Assembly: GCA_030141605.1 (NCBI GenBank)
Contig: JAQGDQ010000681.1
Location: forward strand, 48,501-112,500
DNA: 64,000 nt
Origin: Tubiluchus corallicola
Taxonomy: Eukaryota; Priapulida; Priapulimorpha; Priapulimorphida; Tubiluchidae
Reading direction: 5' to 3'
Made by a program: the position numbers and the translations under genes. This document shows positions 10,248-22,139 of the stretch, one piece after another. Each line of letters begins with the position of its first letter. Positions within the stretch are counted from its first letter, which is position 1. The notes under the pieces are model-generated. The model was not told where the DNA came from. It was given only the letters and a program-made list of their open reading frames with translations, and searched no databases.

Positions 10248-12033
10248 CGTGAGTACTCAGTAAGAGATACCGTCACTTTAAATGTTTGAAATTGGATCTT
10301 TAAGTGTTTGTGATGTGTTAGCACGACTGAGACTTATTAATGCACATGATAATGTCATTGCCAGAAAAGAATGCTAGCTGCCATTAAGACACAACATGCG
10401 GCAACATAGGGACTCTTTCGTTCGCCTATTCTGGCACACTTCCAGAATATCCCGAGAAAACCCTCTTTGTTTCGGTCCAGAAAGCTCGGCGCCAGCGCAC
10501 GCACGTAAGCACAGGTACAAATCAGTAGTAAAATAACAGTCAGTAGGCTCTGAAAATTGAATAGTGCAGACATGCTTGATGAAAACTTAAATCACCACAA
10601 TGGTGTTGCGTTGACATTTGCCATGTCAAAGAAATACTGTCTTGATCTACGACGACACCTGCAAAAGCAAACTTGAATAATTATCAGGATGATTCACAAA
10701 AACGTATTATCCTTTTTTATAGCTTAGTTCAGTTTACAGTGTTCCCTCACTTATCGCGGGTGTTGTTTGGGGGTGTGTTGGGGGTGGGGTTTTTGTGTGT
10801 TGTGTTTTTTGTTTTGTGTGTTGTTGTTTGGGTTTTGGTGTTGTTTTTTTTTTTGTTGTTGTTTGTGTTTTTTGGGGTGTATTAATGATTTAAATAATGT
10901 GTCATAAGTTAGAACACTTATGAGGGATCAGTATTATGGAACTCTCTACCTACTCATATAACTTCTTTACCTCTGCATTCGCTAAAAAAACAGTACGCTA
11001 AGGCACTTCTTGAAACTTACAAATAAATCAGTTTTTTTTTGTCTGTTAGATGTACATTCTTATGGTAACTTTTGCTTAAAAACATTTTTTATGAGGTGCA
11101 AACTCACTTTTTTGCTGTTGTATTTTTGTTTTTTGTATTTCTGTACGTTTATGTATTTATTAGATGTATTTATCAGAAACAATTGTAAGGTATTTTGCTT
11201 AGTAGTTCGTAAATTTGTCATGGTTTTTGATTTTTGTCTTTTGCTGTTGTATTTTTGTTTTTGTATTTCTGCACGTTTATGTATTTTTTAATATAGCTGT
11301 GTCTACTGTCCTTAGCGTCTTTTTGTTTACTGTCCTTTGAGAAGGGTGGTTGACTCGATAACCTTTGGTTTTTCGCCACCCTTTCTCCTATGTTTGTTTG
11401 TATTTTTGTGTATTTTATTGTCAAATTATTGTATATGGAGGAAAATAAATTACTATTATTACTATTAGTATTATTGTTATGTAGCTCTTGCGGATTTTCC
11501 GCTGTCCAAAATCGTAATAAATTATTAACACGAAATACACGCTATGTTATCTTTTTGATCGTGTAACTGAAAAGTTAGAAAATGTCATCTTGTTACAAAA
11601 AACGATCTCGAAAATTAATGTAAAATACTATGATACGTTACAAACTGAAATTGACAGGAAAGCAAGTTTGCGATAATAACACGTGTAATAACAAACAGCA
11701 ACACAGCGACATCTTTTGCCAACCAATAACTTTTATTCGAAAATTTGTTGTGCATGTTTATTCACGAGTAAAACGTATCAAAAATATAATTGCGCAAACA
11801 AATAAACTACCTAGCTTTATTAATAATTCATTTCCTATGATACGGTTTTGTAAACGAAAATCTAATTATTGGATAAAATATATTTTTCATTTACTGCCCT
11901 GGTGTTGAAATACAAAACTATTGCGTTCATATGCACTATACAGTACTGTATGTAGTGTACTAAGTCCATTTCGCGTACTGTATAACAGTAAATTTTTAGT
12001 TAGGCATTTTTATAACATTTATGTAACATTTGT
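10248..12033. other. Head-to-head spacer between SIL1 and the clarin gene
   Basis: 1.79 kb between the two divergent start codons, presumably holding both promoters and 5' UTRs. I cannot place a TATA box or start site with confidence. The spacer is interrupted by a transposon end at 10736 (ACAGTGTTCCCTCACTTATC), a GT-rich tract at 10760-10881 and a LINE 3' end at 10908-11462, leaving about 0.5 kb on each side free of recognisable repeats. Confidence 0.6.
10908..11462 (+). mobile_element. LINE 3' end (RT C-terminus, 3' UTR, TTA tail)
   Basis: Plus-strand frame at about 10917-11027 reads TYEGSVLWNSLPTHITSLPL then HSLKKQYAKALLETYK and a stop, a typical non-LTR reverse-transcriptase C-terminus. 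A T-rich 3' UTR with an internal duplication ('ttgctgttgtatttttgttt' twice) follows, ending in AAAATAAATTACTATTATTA, a triplet tail characteristic of LINE insertion. Confidence 0.8.
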
Positions 12034-12274
12034 ATGGCTATGTATAGTCGCAGTCAACAACGTGCCTACTTTTTTGTGATAATATTGTTTAGTTTAGCTT
12101 CTGCAGCTCTCATTGCAACATCGGTTGGTACAGAAAGTTGGTTACAGTCTACACTTAATAGGACCGGTGCTGAAGGCGAAGATGGAATGATGTCAAAAGT
12201 CAATTTAGGCGTTTTTCTGGGAAACGGCAGCTTCCACAGAGGCGTACTTGGCTGGGATAACCAAGAATTTCGTG
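12034..12274 (+). CDS. CLRN: Clarin exon 1 (TM1 and first loop)
   Basis: 241 bp from the ATG. Encodes residues 1-80, including the first membrane segment AYFFVIILFSLASAALIATS and two N-glycosylation sequons. Donor CGTG/gtatgttt, phase 1. A second in-frame Met at residue 3 could also start translation. Confidence 0.9.
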
Positions 12275-15200
12275 GTATGTTTACAGTTTTTATAGTACCT
12301 TACATCACGTCGCGTTCTGACGATTTCAGTATTAAATTTTGTATTATTAAAGTTTGAACTTTTTTATAAAACAGTGTTGCACCCGATAACGATGATCATA
12401 CAAATGCTAAATTAATTAAATTTGAAAGCAAACTCCTCGATAATGTGTGCACTTTCATATTCGTCTGAAGGGCGCATTTTATAACATACCACAGGGAGTT
12501 ACTGAAAGCAGCTTTCATATAAGTGCCACATAACGAACAGGTACAAGATATTACACAACAAGCAGTTGCGCAACCTGCTTGAATTGAAGAGCTATGTAAT
12601 TAATAATGGCCACGTAGAAACTAAGTTAATAAAAAATAATAATGTTTCTAATACACCACAAGTAATTGTTTAATCTGCTCATTACATAATAAGCAAGAGC
12701 TGTGCAAATACATGTAATTAATAATGACCACGTAGAAACTAGGTTAATAGTGTTTCTAATACACCACAAGTAATTGTTTAATCTGCTTATTACATAACAA
12801 GCAAGCGTTATGCACATACATGTAATTAATAATGACCACGTAGAAACTTGGTTAATAGTTTTTCTAATACACTACAAGTAATTGTTTGATCCACTCGATA
12901 CATAACCAACCATAAATTCACAATAAAGATTGACGGGACTGAACTATCGGCCTAGGGAGTCTTAAAGCATTGATACGCCGCTGATTATAGATGTGGACTA
13001 CAGGTAGCTTTCTAAACTCTGTGGACTTCATAAAGGAAAACTGTATGATTGTTTAGACTCGATCTCATTTTAATTTACTCTACAAAATTTACGCTTTTTG
13101 CATATGAAAGTTAGCAAATGTTTCTTATATTTGAACAATTAGCTTAGAAAGCTAGTTAACGGCAACTAAATGCAGCTATTGCTTACGTCAGAAACTAACC
13201 ACAGTTTGTGCAATTTCTGGCATCTTCCCTTGCGCATCAAGCACGTTTGCGTAAGTGTTACTGTTTAAACGCATGATGTCATTACACTAGGCTCTACATC
13301 ATATGACGTTAGAAACTAACACTGCAGTTCATGATCATGGTTATCACGGTACCGCCTTCTATTTGTCGGACACGTGAATGTGTAGTTTTCAATATTATAG
13401 AGCATTCTTTGTCGAAACTAGTGTTTGCGCAATCATCCGGTTTTGTTTTAAGCTTTGAAGATTACTCCAAAACCTGTAAAATTATGCTTCATTACAGTTG
13501 TGTGTGGGCAAGGCTGGTGTATGTATAGCAGTGCTGAAAGTAAGGACGGACGTAAGCAAGAACTGGATGATGAGATTCTCAAATACGAGAACAACACCGA
13601 TTCTGGTACGTACTGGGGCAAGCATTTGTACCTGAACTGCAAAACATTGCATTTCATATCGAGATAACCACACAGCAAGTGGTGCATCGTGTTCCAGGCG
13701 TGCCACCAGATGTCGCATCAGTCATTTCAATATGGCATGTAGACCGAGTGTAATGGGTGACGTCAGAACAATGGCTTTGCGTCAGCAGTTTTCCAAGTGA
13801 AAATTGCCAAAAATAGAACATCTAATTAATTCCTCACTACTACTCTTGGTGGATGTGTACTAAAATATAGCCCACATCATCGTGCAGCCCTGTTCCTCTT
13901 TCTAAAGAGCTATATATCTTTTTCCGAGAATCCCACCAGGCGCCGCTAGAACGTTTTTTCTATAGGCTGTTTGACCAAAATTTCCAAAAAAATCCGGAGT
14001 TTCAAGCTGAAAAGTCAAATCGACTTCGGCCACATTTTCCGGGCATAATTCTGAATAAAATAAACTGATATTCTGACAGCGTACTGGTGGCGACGCCTGT
14101 CAACCAAATCGCAAAACTTTGCCAGAATATGACACGGCTAATAAGTCGAACAAGCGTCAAGAAGAATGCTGCTTGTTAAACCACCTTCAAAACTTACTGC
14201 AAAACGGGCCATACCATTGATATTTTGAAGGAATTTTCCGAACAGGTTATGCCTCCAATGTGCTCAAATTCTATTTCCTTGTATTCAGATTGCGTCAAAA
14301 TCACATTTAAACGTAACTTTTACGACATCGGCGGGTTAGACTCAATTTGAGAAGTGAGAGAATGCGACCTTCTACGCAAATTTTTATGACGCTCCGGAGG
14401 GCCATATGGCTGGTTTACTGGCAAGTGGAAAACAATGCAGCCACATGCGTCACGTTATCTCGATATGTATCTATCTTGCTTGAACAATTGTATTGGCAAG
14501 CGTTTGTACCTGAACTGCAAAACATTGGATTTATCTACCTTGCTTGAACAATTGTATTGGCAAGCGTTTGTACCTGAACTGCAAAACATTGGATTTATCT
14601 ACCTTGCTTGAACAATTGTATTGGCAAGCGTTTGTACCTGAACTGCAAAACATTGCATTTATCTATCTTGCTTGAACAATTGTATTGGCAAGCGTTTGTA
14701 CCTGAACTGCAAAACATTGCATTTATCTTTCTTGCTTGAACAATTGTATTGGCAAGCATTTGTACCTGAACTGCAAAACATTGCATTTATCTGTCTTGCT
14801 TGAACAATTGTATTGGCAAGCGTTTGTACCTGAACTGCAAAACATTGCATTTATCTTTCTTGCTTGAACAATTGTATTGGCAAGCGTTTGTACCTGAACT
14901 GCAAAACATTGCATTTATCTTTCTTGCTTGAACAATTGTATTGGCAAGCATTTGTACCTGAACTGCAAAACATTGCATTTATCTGTCTTGCTTGAACAAT
15001 TGTGTTAAGGAGAGCCGACGTTTAAACATGTACAGGGGAAAATGTAGTTATATTACTTAGCATTAAGTTTACTTACTTGATAGGTCTGTAACTAGGAAAC
15101 AAAATGTCTAGTACAGTAAGACCTCGCTTAACGATGTTAATGCATTTCAGCAAAACGCATTAACGACGCTTACCACAGCAAAACGTCATTAAACAAAACT

Positions 15201-18200
15201 TCCATAGAAGTAATGTAAGAGAGCTGAGATTCATTCCAGAGGTAAAAATCAATGCTGCTTAAATCGTACAAATTAAACGTTTTATGAGTTTTTTATTGTT
15301 TCTACTGATTAATTTGTTTCTGCTCGCTTGAAACCACGTATCAGAAATGCATTGCACAGTGGCGACTCATGTATACATACTGCGGTACTGCAGCACCCCC
15401 TGTTTTCACTCATTATTGTCGATTATATTCAATATAATAAGCCTTTTTCTTTAGCTCTTTCTTTATACTTGTACGGAACCCATGTGTATAGGTACCAATA
15501 AACAAAATAAGTAAAATACACCACGCAAATCAGCATTTTTCCCTTCAAAGTGTGAACTTGCCTTAATTAACATCAAGCATCATGCAATCTGAAATGCAGG
15601 TAAAAGTATTATTATTATTTATTATTATAATTTTTTATTTTTAAAAACTATGTACAGAATACATGTATTTTGTATTTGTATCTGTATCTATCATTATCTG
15701 TATTTTTTTTAAAAAAACGAAGTAAAAAAGTTCGTGTAAGAGCTTGTTGGGGTTTAGCGAAAAATTTAAAAAGAAAATTAGAAATCAGTATACAGTGACT
15801 TTCGCGACATCCTGTATTAAGTACAGTATCTTCACTCCTCCCACCCAACAGAAATCAAGACTATGTGGTTATCTGTATTTTAAATAATAATTACTAGAGG
15901 AGCAAAAGCGCCTCCTTGTGGAACTCCTGATTAGCTCACACAAAGTCAATTTTATTATTATTATTATTATTATTATTATAATTCTTTGTTTTTAAAAACT
16001 ATGTACGGAATACATTCTCTCGATTTGTAGGGATATGTTTAAAATTTCTAAAAGCATTTACAACGTAAATATTCAACAAGTTGAACGATGACGATCTTAT
16101 ACAATAGACATAGTTACAAATTGTAATCCAACACCACATACATACATAATAAAAGATAACAAACATGTTTTAATACTTAGTAACAAAAATTTACACACAT
16201 TATGCACAATGAAAAACAGCGAGTAATCATAAATAAAAACAAAACAGCATATAGCAAACACGACGAGAGTTGTAAAATTTTATCACCAACAGACTGGTTA
16301 TATACGGGCGAAAGATGACAGGAATTCATCCGAGATAAGATTTCCATGAGAAAGTTCCAGTTAAGAAAATAATCCATTCTACACCTTCAAATATGACTGC
16401 AACATTTAAATTACACATGTTTGTTACATTTTACACAGTGTTTAAACAATGGCTAAACATGTTCTGAAGCAGCACCCCCACTAATCTTAGTTACGAACCG
16501 CCACTAGACACAATGATAGATTCAGATTTTAATCTGAAATTTAAAGTCTTTATAGTTTAATAGTTTGATATATCTTAATAGTTTCTTCTTTACCAACCGC
16601 CCTATAACATCACGTCAGTGTAACAACGCATATATTTCTATGTACAAAAATATAGACTCAATTATAGCGAGTTATCTGAGTCAACTGCCAATAGTTTTTA
16701 TATACTGTTACCCGTGGCCATCTCGTCACGCTGTCTATAACCGTAGTCGTTACGCAATTTCCTATTATAATATAAGATATAACTCTATGTTGTTTCAACC
16801 TTGCTATTTGTCAGGACAGTGCACAAAAAAGGTGGTGTACCTCTCACTTCAGAGGTACTGTGGAGAGCCTCGTTGAAGCACGCGTACTTTCATAACTACT
16901 AATTGAGATTAGTTGACGCTATTACTCACTCATTGTTTCAGACATTGATTACCACCATTACGGGTTGTTCGGAGTCGCCATGTACGTATTACTGTTTATT
17001 TTCGGAGGAATCGCCGTAATTTGGGCGTTCGTTTCCGCGACGTTTGCTCTGATCAACATCGTCACGAAGCCAATAGAAACGATAAACGGACCTCTGGGAT
17101 TGTTTGCCTGGAACGGATTGGGGCGTAAGTAAAATTAAACAGATTTACGCTACTGTAACTCCTCGCTAAACAATGCCTGCGTGTCCCAGAAAAACGCGAT
17201 TGAGCGAAACATCATTAAAGGAAGCCAATACATTCCATCGAAAGTAATGTAAAAGAATTGAGATACATTCCAGAGGTATAAATTAATGCCGCTTAAATCA
17301 TATAAATTAAAGGTTTTATGAGTTTTACTCATGTTTCTACTGATTAATTTCTTTCTGCATTCTAACAAAATGAGACGTTAAGCGAAACGTCGTCAAACGA
17401 AGCCAAGACTTCCATAGAAAGTAATGTAAAAGAATTGAGACACGTTCTAGAGACATAAATTAGTGCTGCTTAAATCACTCAAGATTTTATGAGTTTTACT
17501 CATGTTTCTGCTGACTAATTTCTTCCTGCTTGGTTAAAAGCACCTGTATATCATCAGCTAGCAGCAGGGATGAGAATTTTCCGCGGATACACGGAATTCC
17601 GAGTTTTTGGAAGACCAGTAGTGCCATTTTTGTAAATCGCGTAAATTCGTTGAGAAAATTTTTACGGACCCAGTACATTATTTCACAAGCTGACCGCTAG
17701 TTGGCAGGCCGTCACTTTGTTTACATCACATACATCAGTGTAACCACGTGTATATCTCTATGTATAAAAATATAGAATCAATTGTGTGGAGTTATTTGAG
17801 TCAATTGCAGACAGTTTTTGTATTCTTTTGCATAGGAGCGTCCAGTACTTAGGCATTTTTGAGACAATTAGGTATCATGTATCCTTGATAGTTGGGTATT
17901 TTAAATTATGCATGAAACATGCTAACTGATATTTTAAGGACACTTAGATACTCTCTAGGGTCACAAAATTGCACCAAAACCCCCGACCTGTTTCAGAGTT
18001 TTTTGCAATTTGTCATTCTCATCCCTGTAGCATTTAGTGGTCAGTCGGGAAGCAAAAACGTATATTTTTATAACAATTGCACTGTTTATGCTATTAACGC
18101 ATTTTTAGAACAGAATAACGCATGCACCATTTTAATACATCAAATTAGGTAAAAAGGTTGTTGACAAAATAAAAATTAATTCACAATTTTATTAAAATTT

Positions 18201-18632
18201 TTAACTTACGTAGTTAAAAAATCATGCCAAAAGTTTCGGCAGAGCTACTGCTATCATCAGTGGTGACAACGGAAGTATGACTGTATTTCCTATTTTAATA
18301 AATTTGAATTTTTCTGAATTTGTGCTCTTTGATTGTAATAACTAACGTCTTTTGTTCTTTCAGTTTTCTTTACCGTGGCCTCACTGTTTATGTACGTGGG
18401 GATCTTCACCAAAGATTTAAAGAACGGATTTTTGCCCAGCGAGTACGACCGGTTTCGCATAGAGACCTGCACCGTCAGCTGGTCATTCTACATCATGATC
18501 GGCGCCGTTGCGTGTTTTGCCGTCAACATCGTGCTCGTGTTCCTCTCCGGCGTGGATTTTGAACCGATGTGCAGGCGGAAAGGTTCGATATCCGGGCACG
18601 AGTACGACAATCCCGACATGATCATGTTTTAA
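12034..18632 (+). CDS. CLRN: Clarin family four-pass membrane protein (three exons, complete)
   Basis: Exons 12034-12274, 16942-17124 and 18364-18632 join in phase 1 at both introns to give 230 residues, the usual clarin length (human CLRN1 has 232). Clarins are tetraspan proteins; CLRN1 is needed for hair-cell and photoreceptor synapses. Predicted membrane segments: about 11-31, 95-121, 134-156 and 182-204. GTESW at 32-36 corresponds to clarin GTPLW at the end of segment 1. The first loop has N-glycosylation sequons at N42 (NRT) and N64 (NGS). TKPIETINGPLGLF (122-135) matches the clarin signature GKPFETLHGPLGLY. The short hydrophilic tail runs from 205 to 230. I cannot decide which vertebrate paralogue is closest. 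AGTAAA at 18809, just before a transposon, could be the poly(A) signal. Confidence 0.92.
12480..13455. repeat. About 1-kb composite repeat, inverted copy at 48.73-49.62 kb
   Basis: The order of segments here is the reverse complement of 48735-49620: 'gaacaggtacaagatattac', a triplicated unit at 12596-12890 (spacing about 110-120 bp, 'aattaataatgaccacgtag'), 'gactgaactatcggcctagg', then the AAAGGAAAAC inverted-repeat element from 13032 to about 13450. It lies in clarin intron 1. Confidence 0.7.
14471..15004. repeat. 64-bp tandem repeat, about eight copies, in clarin intron 1
   Basis: Unit contains 'ttgcttgaacaattgtattg' and 'gtacctgaactgcaaaacat', repeated every 64 bp with one or two substitutions per copy (for example gcgtttg/gcatttg). 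A diverged single piece of the unit is at 13615-13655. Because 64 is not a multiple of three, overlapping 63-residue frames recur on the minus strand; they are not genes. Confidence 0.95.
15114..15500. mobile_element. Inverted-repeat DNA transposon piece (TACAGTAAGACCTCGC end) and 'ataggtaccgtgg' unit
   Basis: Begins TA-CAGTAAGACCTCGCTTAACG, resembling pogo/Tigger-type termini. Related pieces are at 17150-17550 (two tandem segments in clarin intron 2) and 42590-43627, where the opposite end CGAAGACTTACTGTA is seen. A copy of the 8-kb 'ataggtaccgtgg' unit follows at 15364. Confidence 0.55.
16942..17124 (+). CDS. CLRN: Clarin exon 2 (TM2, clarin signature)
   Basis: 183 bp, acceptor cattgtttcag/ACATTG, donor GGGC/gtaagtaa. 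Encodes YHHYGLFGVAMYVLLFIFGG, a long hydrophobic run and TKPIETINGPLGLFAWNGLG. In-frame joining of both flanking exons supports both boundaries. Confidence 0.92.
17565..18027. mobile_element. CAGGGATGAGAAT inverted-repeat element (complete, 463 bp)
   Basis: Non-autonomous DNA transposon with ends CAGGGATGAGAATTTTCC and GTCATTCTCATCCCTG. Flanks TAGCAG and TAGCAT form a 6-bp target duplication with one mismatch. It lies in clarin intron 2, about 340 bp before the exon 3 acceptor. Copies at 37948 and 50488 also show 6-bp duplications. Confidence 0.8.
18364..18632 (+). CDS. CLRN: Clarin exon 3 (TM3-TM4, C-terminus, stop)
   Basis: 269 bp including the TAA. Acceptor tttgttctttcag/TTTTC. Encodes FFTVASLFMYVGIF, a hydrophilic loop with PSEYDRFRIETC, WSFYIMIGAVACFAVNIVLV and a tail ending NPDMIMF. 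Confidence 0.92.
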
Positions 18633-18816
18633 ATGTTAGATTTTCTCTTAGACTCTCGCGCGGTATCAGAACTTTGGCTCGGAAGTGGAACAGTTAAGAT
18701 TAAACGCTGTCCGATTTGACGAGGTTGAAAAGTGCTTGTTGTCCGAACACCTCACAAGATGCCCTTTTAGCGCACTTGTCACGCGTTTATGTAAACATTT
18801 TTTTGGAAAGTAAATA

Positions 18817-19150
18817 CAGTCGACCCTCGTTAAACCGGACCCCGTTAGCCAGGATATCGGATAAGACGGACGTCATCCGTGGTAAAGGAAACTGACCGAT
18901 TTCCGTCCGAGCCGGAGCGCTAAACACAACACGGCCTACCAACTGTACAATAATTTCTTTATCCTCACAGGTTAACTATTTTAGAGTAATATATAGTATA
19001 GTATATAGTGCAATGTATATTGGCCTTATTAAGGTGATTATTCCTGTATAATATAGACCATACATAGGCATATCGGATAAATCGGACAATCGGCTAAACC
19101 GGACACACCCCCCCCCCCCCCAATTAGTCCGGTTTAACGAGGGTTGACTG
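18817..19150. mobile_element. Pogo/Tigger-like MITE, 334 bp, TA target sites
   Basis: Ends CAGTCGACCCTCGTTAAACC and GGTTTAACGAGGGTTGACTG are inverted repeats, flanked on both sides by TA. Short length and no coding capacity indicate a non-autonomous element. It contains a C15-like homopolymer near 19107. Assignment to Tc1/mariner-pogo rests on the TA duplication and the CAGT start. Confidence 0.75.
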
Positions 19151-19885
19151 TATGTGTGAACCCACCAACACCTAAGACAGTATATTAACTCCTTCAGGAT
19201 CGCACCGTTTGAAATAAGTCTTAAAAGCACTGCTACTGTATGACTTCTGCTACTATATGGGCACAGACATAACTAAATGATCACAAATTGTGCACTATTC
19301 TATTCAGTGAAATCTTGGCTATCCAATTATACACTTTGTTTAGACATTTATAAATGATTTAATAGGACAAAATTAAGGACAACTCGCCCTTTCCGGGCTC
19401 TCCAACGTAACCTATTGAGTAGCTTAGTCTGGTGTACACTTGTGTGATCATGCACACTATTTTATTTACCTCACCCGCTTGCTACATCCCAAGAGAACCG
19501 TCTGCTGTACATGATTCCAGGAAAAGCCAACCGAGTAGCCGTGGAGAAATTAAGGTTGTTTCATCTTTTAACGGAAAATTCTCTTTAAAAATAGAGTAGA
19601 CTTAAGGCAACTTTTAATGGAAATTTCTCGTTAAAAATGGAGTAAACTTAAGACAAAAGTGTATCGAAGTGTCGTGCAGTGCACTGCTGCTATTCCAGGA
19701 AACACCAACCGATCAGCGAAAGAGAAATTAAAGTGTTTTCATCTTCTAACAGGAATTTCGCCTTAAAAATAGAGCAGACTTGAGACCAAAGTACATCAGA
19801 GTGTTGTGTCTAGAATCTAGAATCTAGACTCTAGATAGTTGAAACTTTCTGCATTAACCAATTTCACACAAGTGATATTGTACAT

Positions 19886-20301
19886 CAGGGGTGTGCAAAT
19901 TGCGGCCCGCGGGCCACTTGCGGCCCGGGCGATTAATTGAGTGTATCCAGCTGAAGTCCGTGCCAGGATCCCAAAGATAGTGTGGGTAGTTTTTCTACTA
20001 GGTCGGTTGCAGCTTAATGTCACTGTACTACACAGACTGTGCGATACGCATTACTAATATGCATTGTATTGAAATTACCACTATCTGTCCTGAAAGTAGA
20101 AATATATGGTTTGTAATATAAATTTTAATAACTTCTAAAATAGTTTCTTGAGTGTAGTAGTAATGATATACGCAGGTCGGATGTAAAAAATCGTTATTAG
20201 GCCTTACTGTACTTGGCTCCTTGATCAAACTGCCTGTGGCCCGCTCGAATTGCGGGAAAGTTTAATGTGGCCCGGCTAGTCAGATAATTTGCACACCCCT
20301 G
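19886..20301. mobile_element. hAT-like MITE, 416 bp, 8-bp target duplication
   Basis: Ends CAGGGGTGTGCAAATTGCGG and TTTGCACACCCCTG are inverted repeats. Flanks TTGTACAT (19878-19885) and CTGTACAT (20302-20309) form an 8-bp duplication with one mismatch. The CAGGGGTGT start followed by GCGGCCCGCGGGCC is typical of widespread animal hAT elements. Confidence 0.85.
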
Positions 20302-21079
20302 CTGTACATTGTTATAGTGCAAACACTGTAGTTATTGAAAGCTTTTTTCAATTTCTAAATCAAAAATCAATCTTTAGCGTAAGATGAGCAGTGACTTTCA
20401 CATGTAATCTTGCACAAAAATCCATTGTGTGAGGAATAGAAACCTACAAAAATGATCAAATATAACGTAATCGTTGCTTAGCGAGACCGGTTTTTCATGA
20501 ACCCGTGCAAAATGCAACAAACGCTTATGGTCCTGAAGGAATTAATTAAACACTCGTTTCCCTATACCAGGAAATAACTCCTACTTTACATTTGCTTGTG
20601 AAATGAAGGTAATGACGGTCATGCTGCAGTCAGTCACTGTTATTGCTCCAATTTCATTTCTGGGACGAATATCCCGAAAAGGGAAACTCGACGTTAAAGA
20701 TGGGACAAGATAATGGCCACGAATGTCGCAACTTAGAACTAACGTACCTTTTCAGTTTAGTAAATTTCCCATCTGTCTACGTCTTGTACCTGTTCTGTTA
20801 TGCTTCCGAGCCCACGGGTGCCGTTGCGACAAATAGGAAGATAATTATGTGAACGCGCCTTTACAATCGTTTAAGTGATTTGTGATTACTTTTGCTTGTA
20901 AATAAGTTTTTACGACTTTTTACTCTAGTATTTTTATTATTCGTACATTCCGTGGAATCAGGTTCATATAAGACTGTAATTATTGCCGTACCTGATCAAA
21001 ACCTCAAGCATGCCCTTGTTTATCGTTAGCTTCGTTGTTGCCAAAGATTATGTTTACAGATGGAGCTTGGAGACGAGGC

Positions 21080-21440
21080 GGCTAGTAATGTAAGGCAAGG
21101 ATTGCTTGGTTGTTGGCATCCTTCTGTCTCGGAAGACAATGGCGTGTGCGCCAAGAGAGTCAGCTACTGATCACATCGATGGAGCTGCTGCATCGACTGT
21201 GGCTGAGCAGTGTGATCCTTGAACGTCTCCATGGCGCACGCCTGGGCAAGGTTTATGGAGAATCTGAGTTGCCCAGACAATAGGAACCCCCTCTCTTCCG
21301 CCTTGGTGTAGTCCAAAGGAAAGCAGAGCGATACGTTTGGCATCAGGTTGGCTGCAGGAGCTGCCGGAGTCAGTGAGCATGCTGCACTGGTCCGCCTTCG
21401 GCGCTCCACTCCTGATTTGGAAGCTTTACCCCTCTACACA
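21080..21440. other. GC-rich island of unknown nature
   Basis: About 350 bp with clearly higher GC than its surroundings, including 'cggaagacaatggcgtgtgc', 'gcgcacgcctgggcaaggtt' and 'ctcttccgccttggtgtagt'. The minus strand has an 81-codon frame (21164-21409) with no domain I recognise. Composition and sharp borders suggest an inserted, once-conserved dispersed element rather than a local exon. Confidence 0.4.
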
Positions 21441-21569
21441 TGGCCGTCGGATTTGTAAACTGATATTTTTAACAAACGTATTTTTCAGCGATTTGTGGTA
21501 ATGATTGGTTTAAGAAAGTTCATTTGATGTGATTAGTGTAATTTCGTGAGCACTGCTGTTGATCATAGG

Positions 21570-21766
21570 GTACTTTATGTGCAATGTAATTTACCTGGGT
21601 TTCTATTACGTGGGGCCCGAAGATATTGTCCCTTATATCTGGGTACCTTATATACAAAGATTTTTACACAGGAAAAATGTAACAAAAAATCAGTACCGGT
21701 GCTTGTGGTCCCTTATAAGCGAGTGTCCCCTTATATAAGTGAATACCTTATACTCGAGGTTGACTG
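21570..21766. mobile_element. Truncated pogo-like MITE (family of 40778-41229)
   Basis: Right half of the element: 'atttacctgggtttctatta', 'cccttataagcgagtgtccc' and the terminus CGAGGTTGACTG followed by TA. The left half is missing. Confidence 0.7.
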
Positions 21767-22139
21767 TATTTCAAATTCATTGCCGCTCTTTTGCTTGAAG
21801 AATTAATCTTAATATATTACTGTTGTACATAGTCTGTTACTGTGTACTGAGCAAATTCTGGTTGGTACTGATTGGTGATCCGATAACTCTGTGTACTTAG
21901 CAAAAAAAGAAGATTAAGTAAACTCGTACTTTGTAAACGTTATTGCTCACAGAACTGCTGATATAGCTGCTAGCAAGTGATGTGATATTCTTATCGCCTC
22001 GTTTGATTTCCGTAAATTAGTTTACAGTGTGTGACCCCGTGTTTAGCTTTTTGCCATACAACACAAGTCAATTGTCACTGTTACGTAGGGTTGCCAGAAT
22101 AGAAAATTAGAAATGTGGGAGACTCTTTATATGTATATA

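Noticed and set aside
10355-10573. 72-codon minus frame starting [20 protein letters not shown]
   Set aside because: It looks like a signal peptide and lies 108 bp upstream of the SIL1 start on the same strand, but has no match I recognise, no in-frame join to SIL1, and could be a chance frame or upstream ORF in the 5' UTR.
14471-15004. Family of small 63-residue Cys/Gln-rich minus-strand proteins
   Set aside because: The same frame recurs every 64 bp in a tandem repeat within a clarin intron; no start context or conservation supports it.
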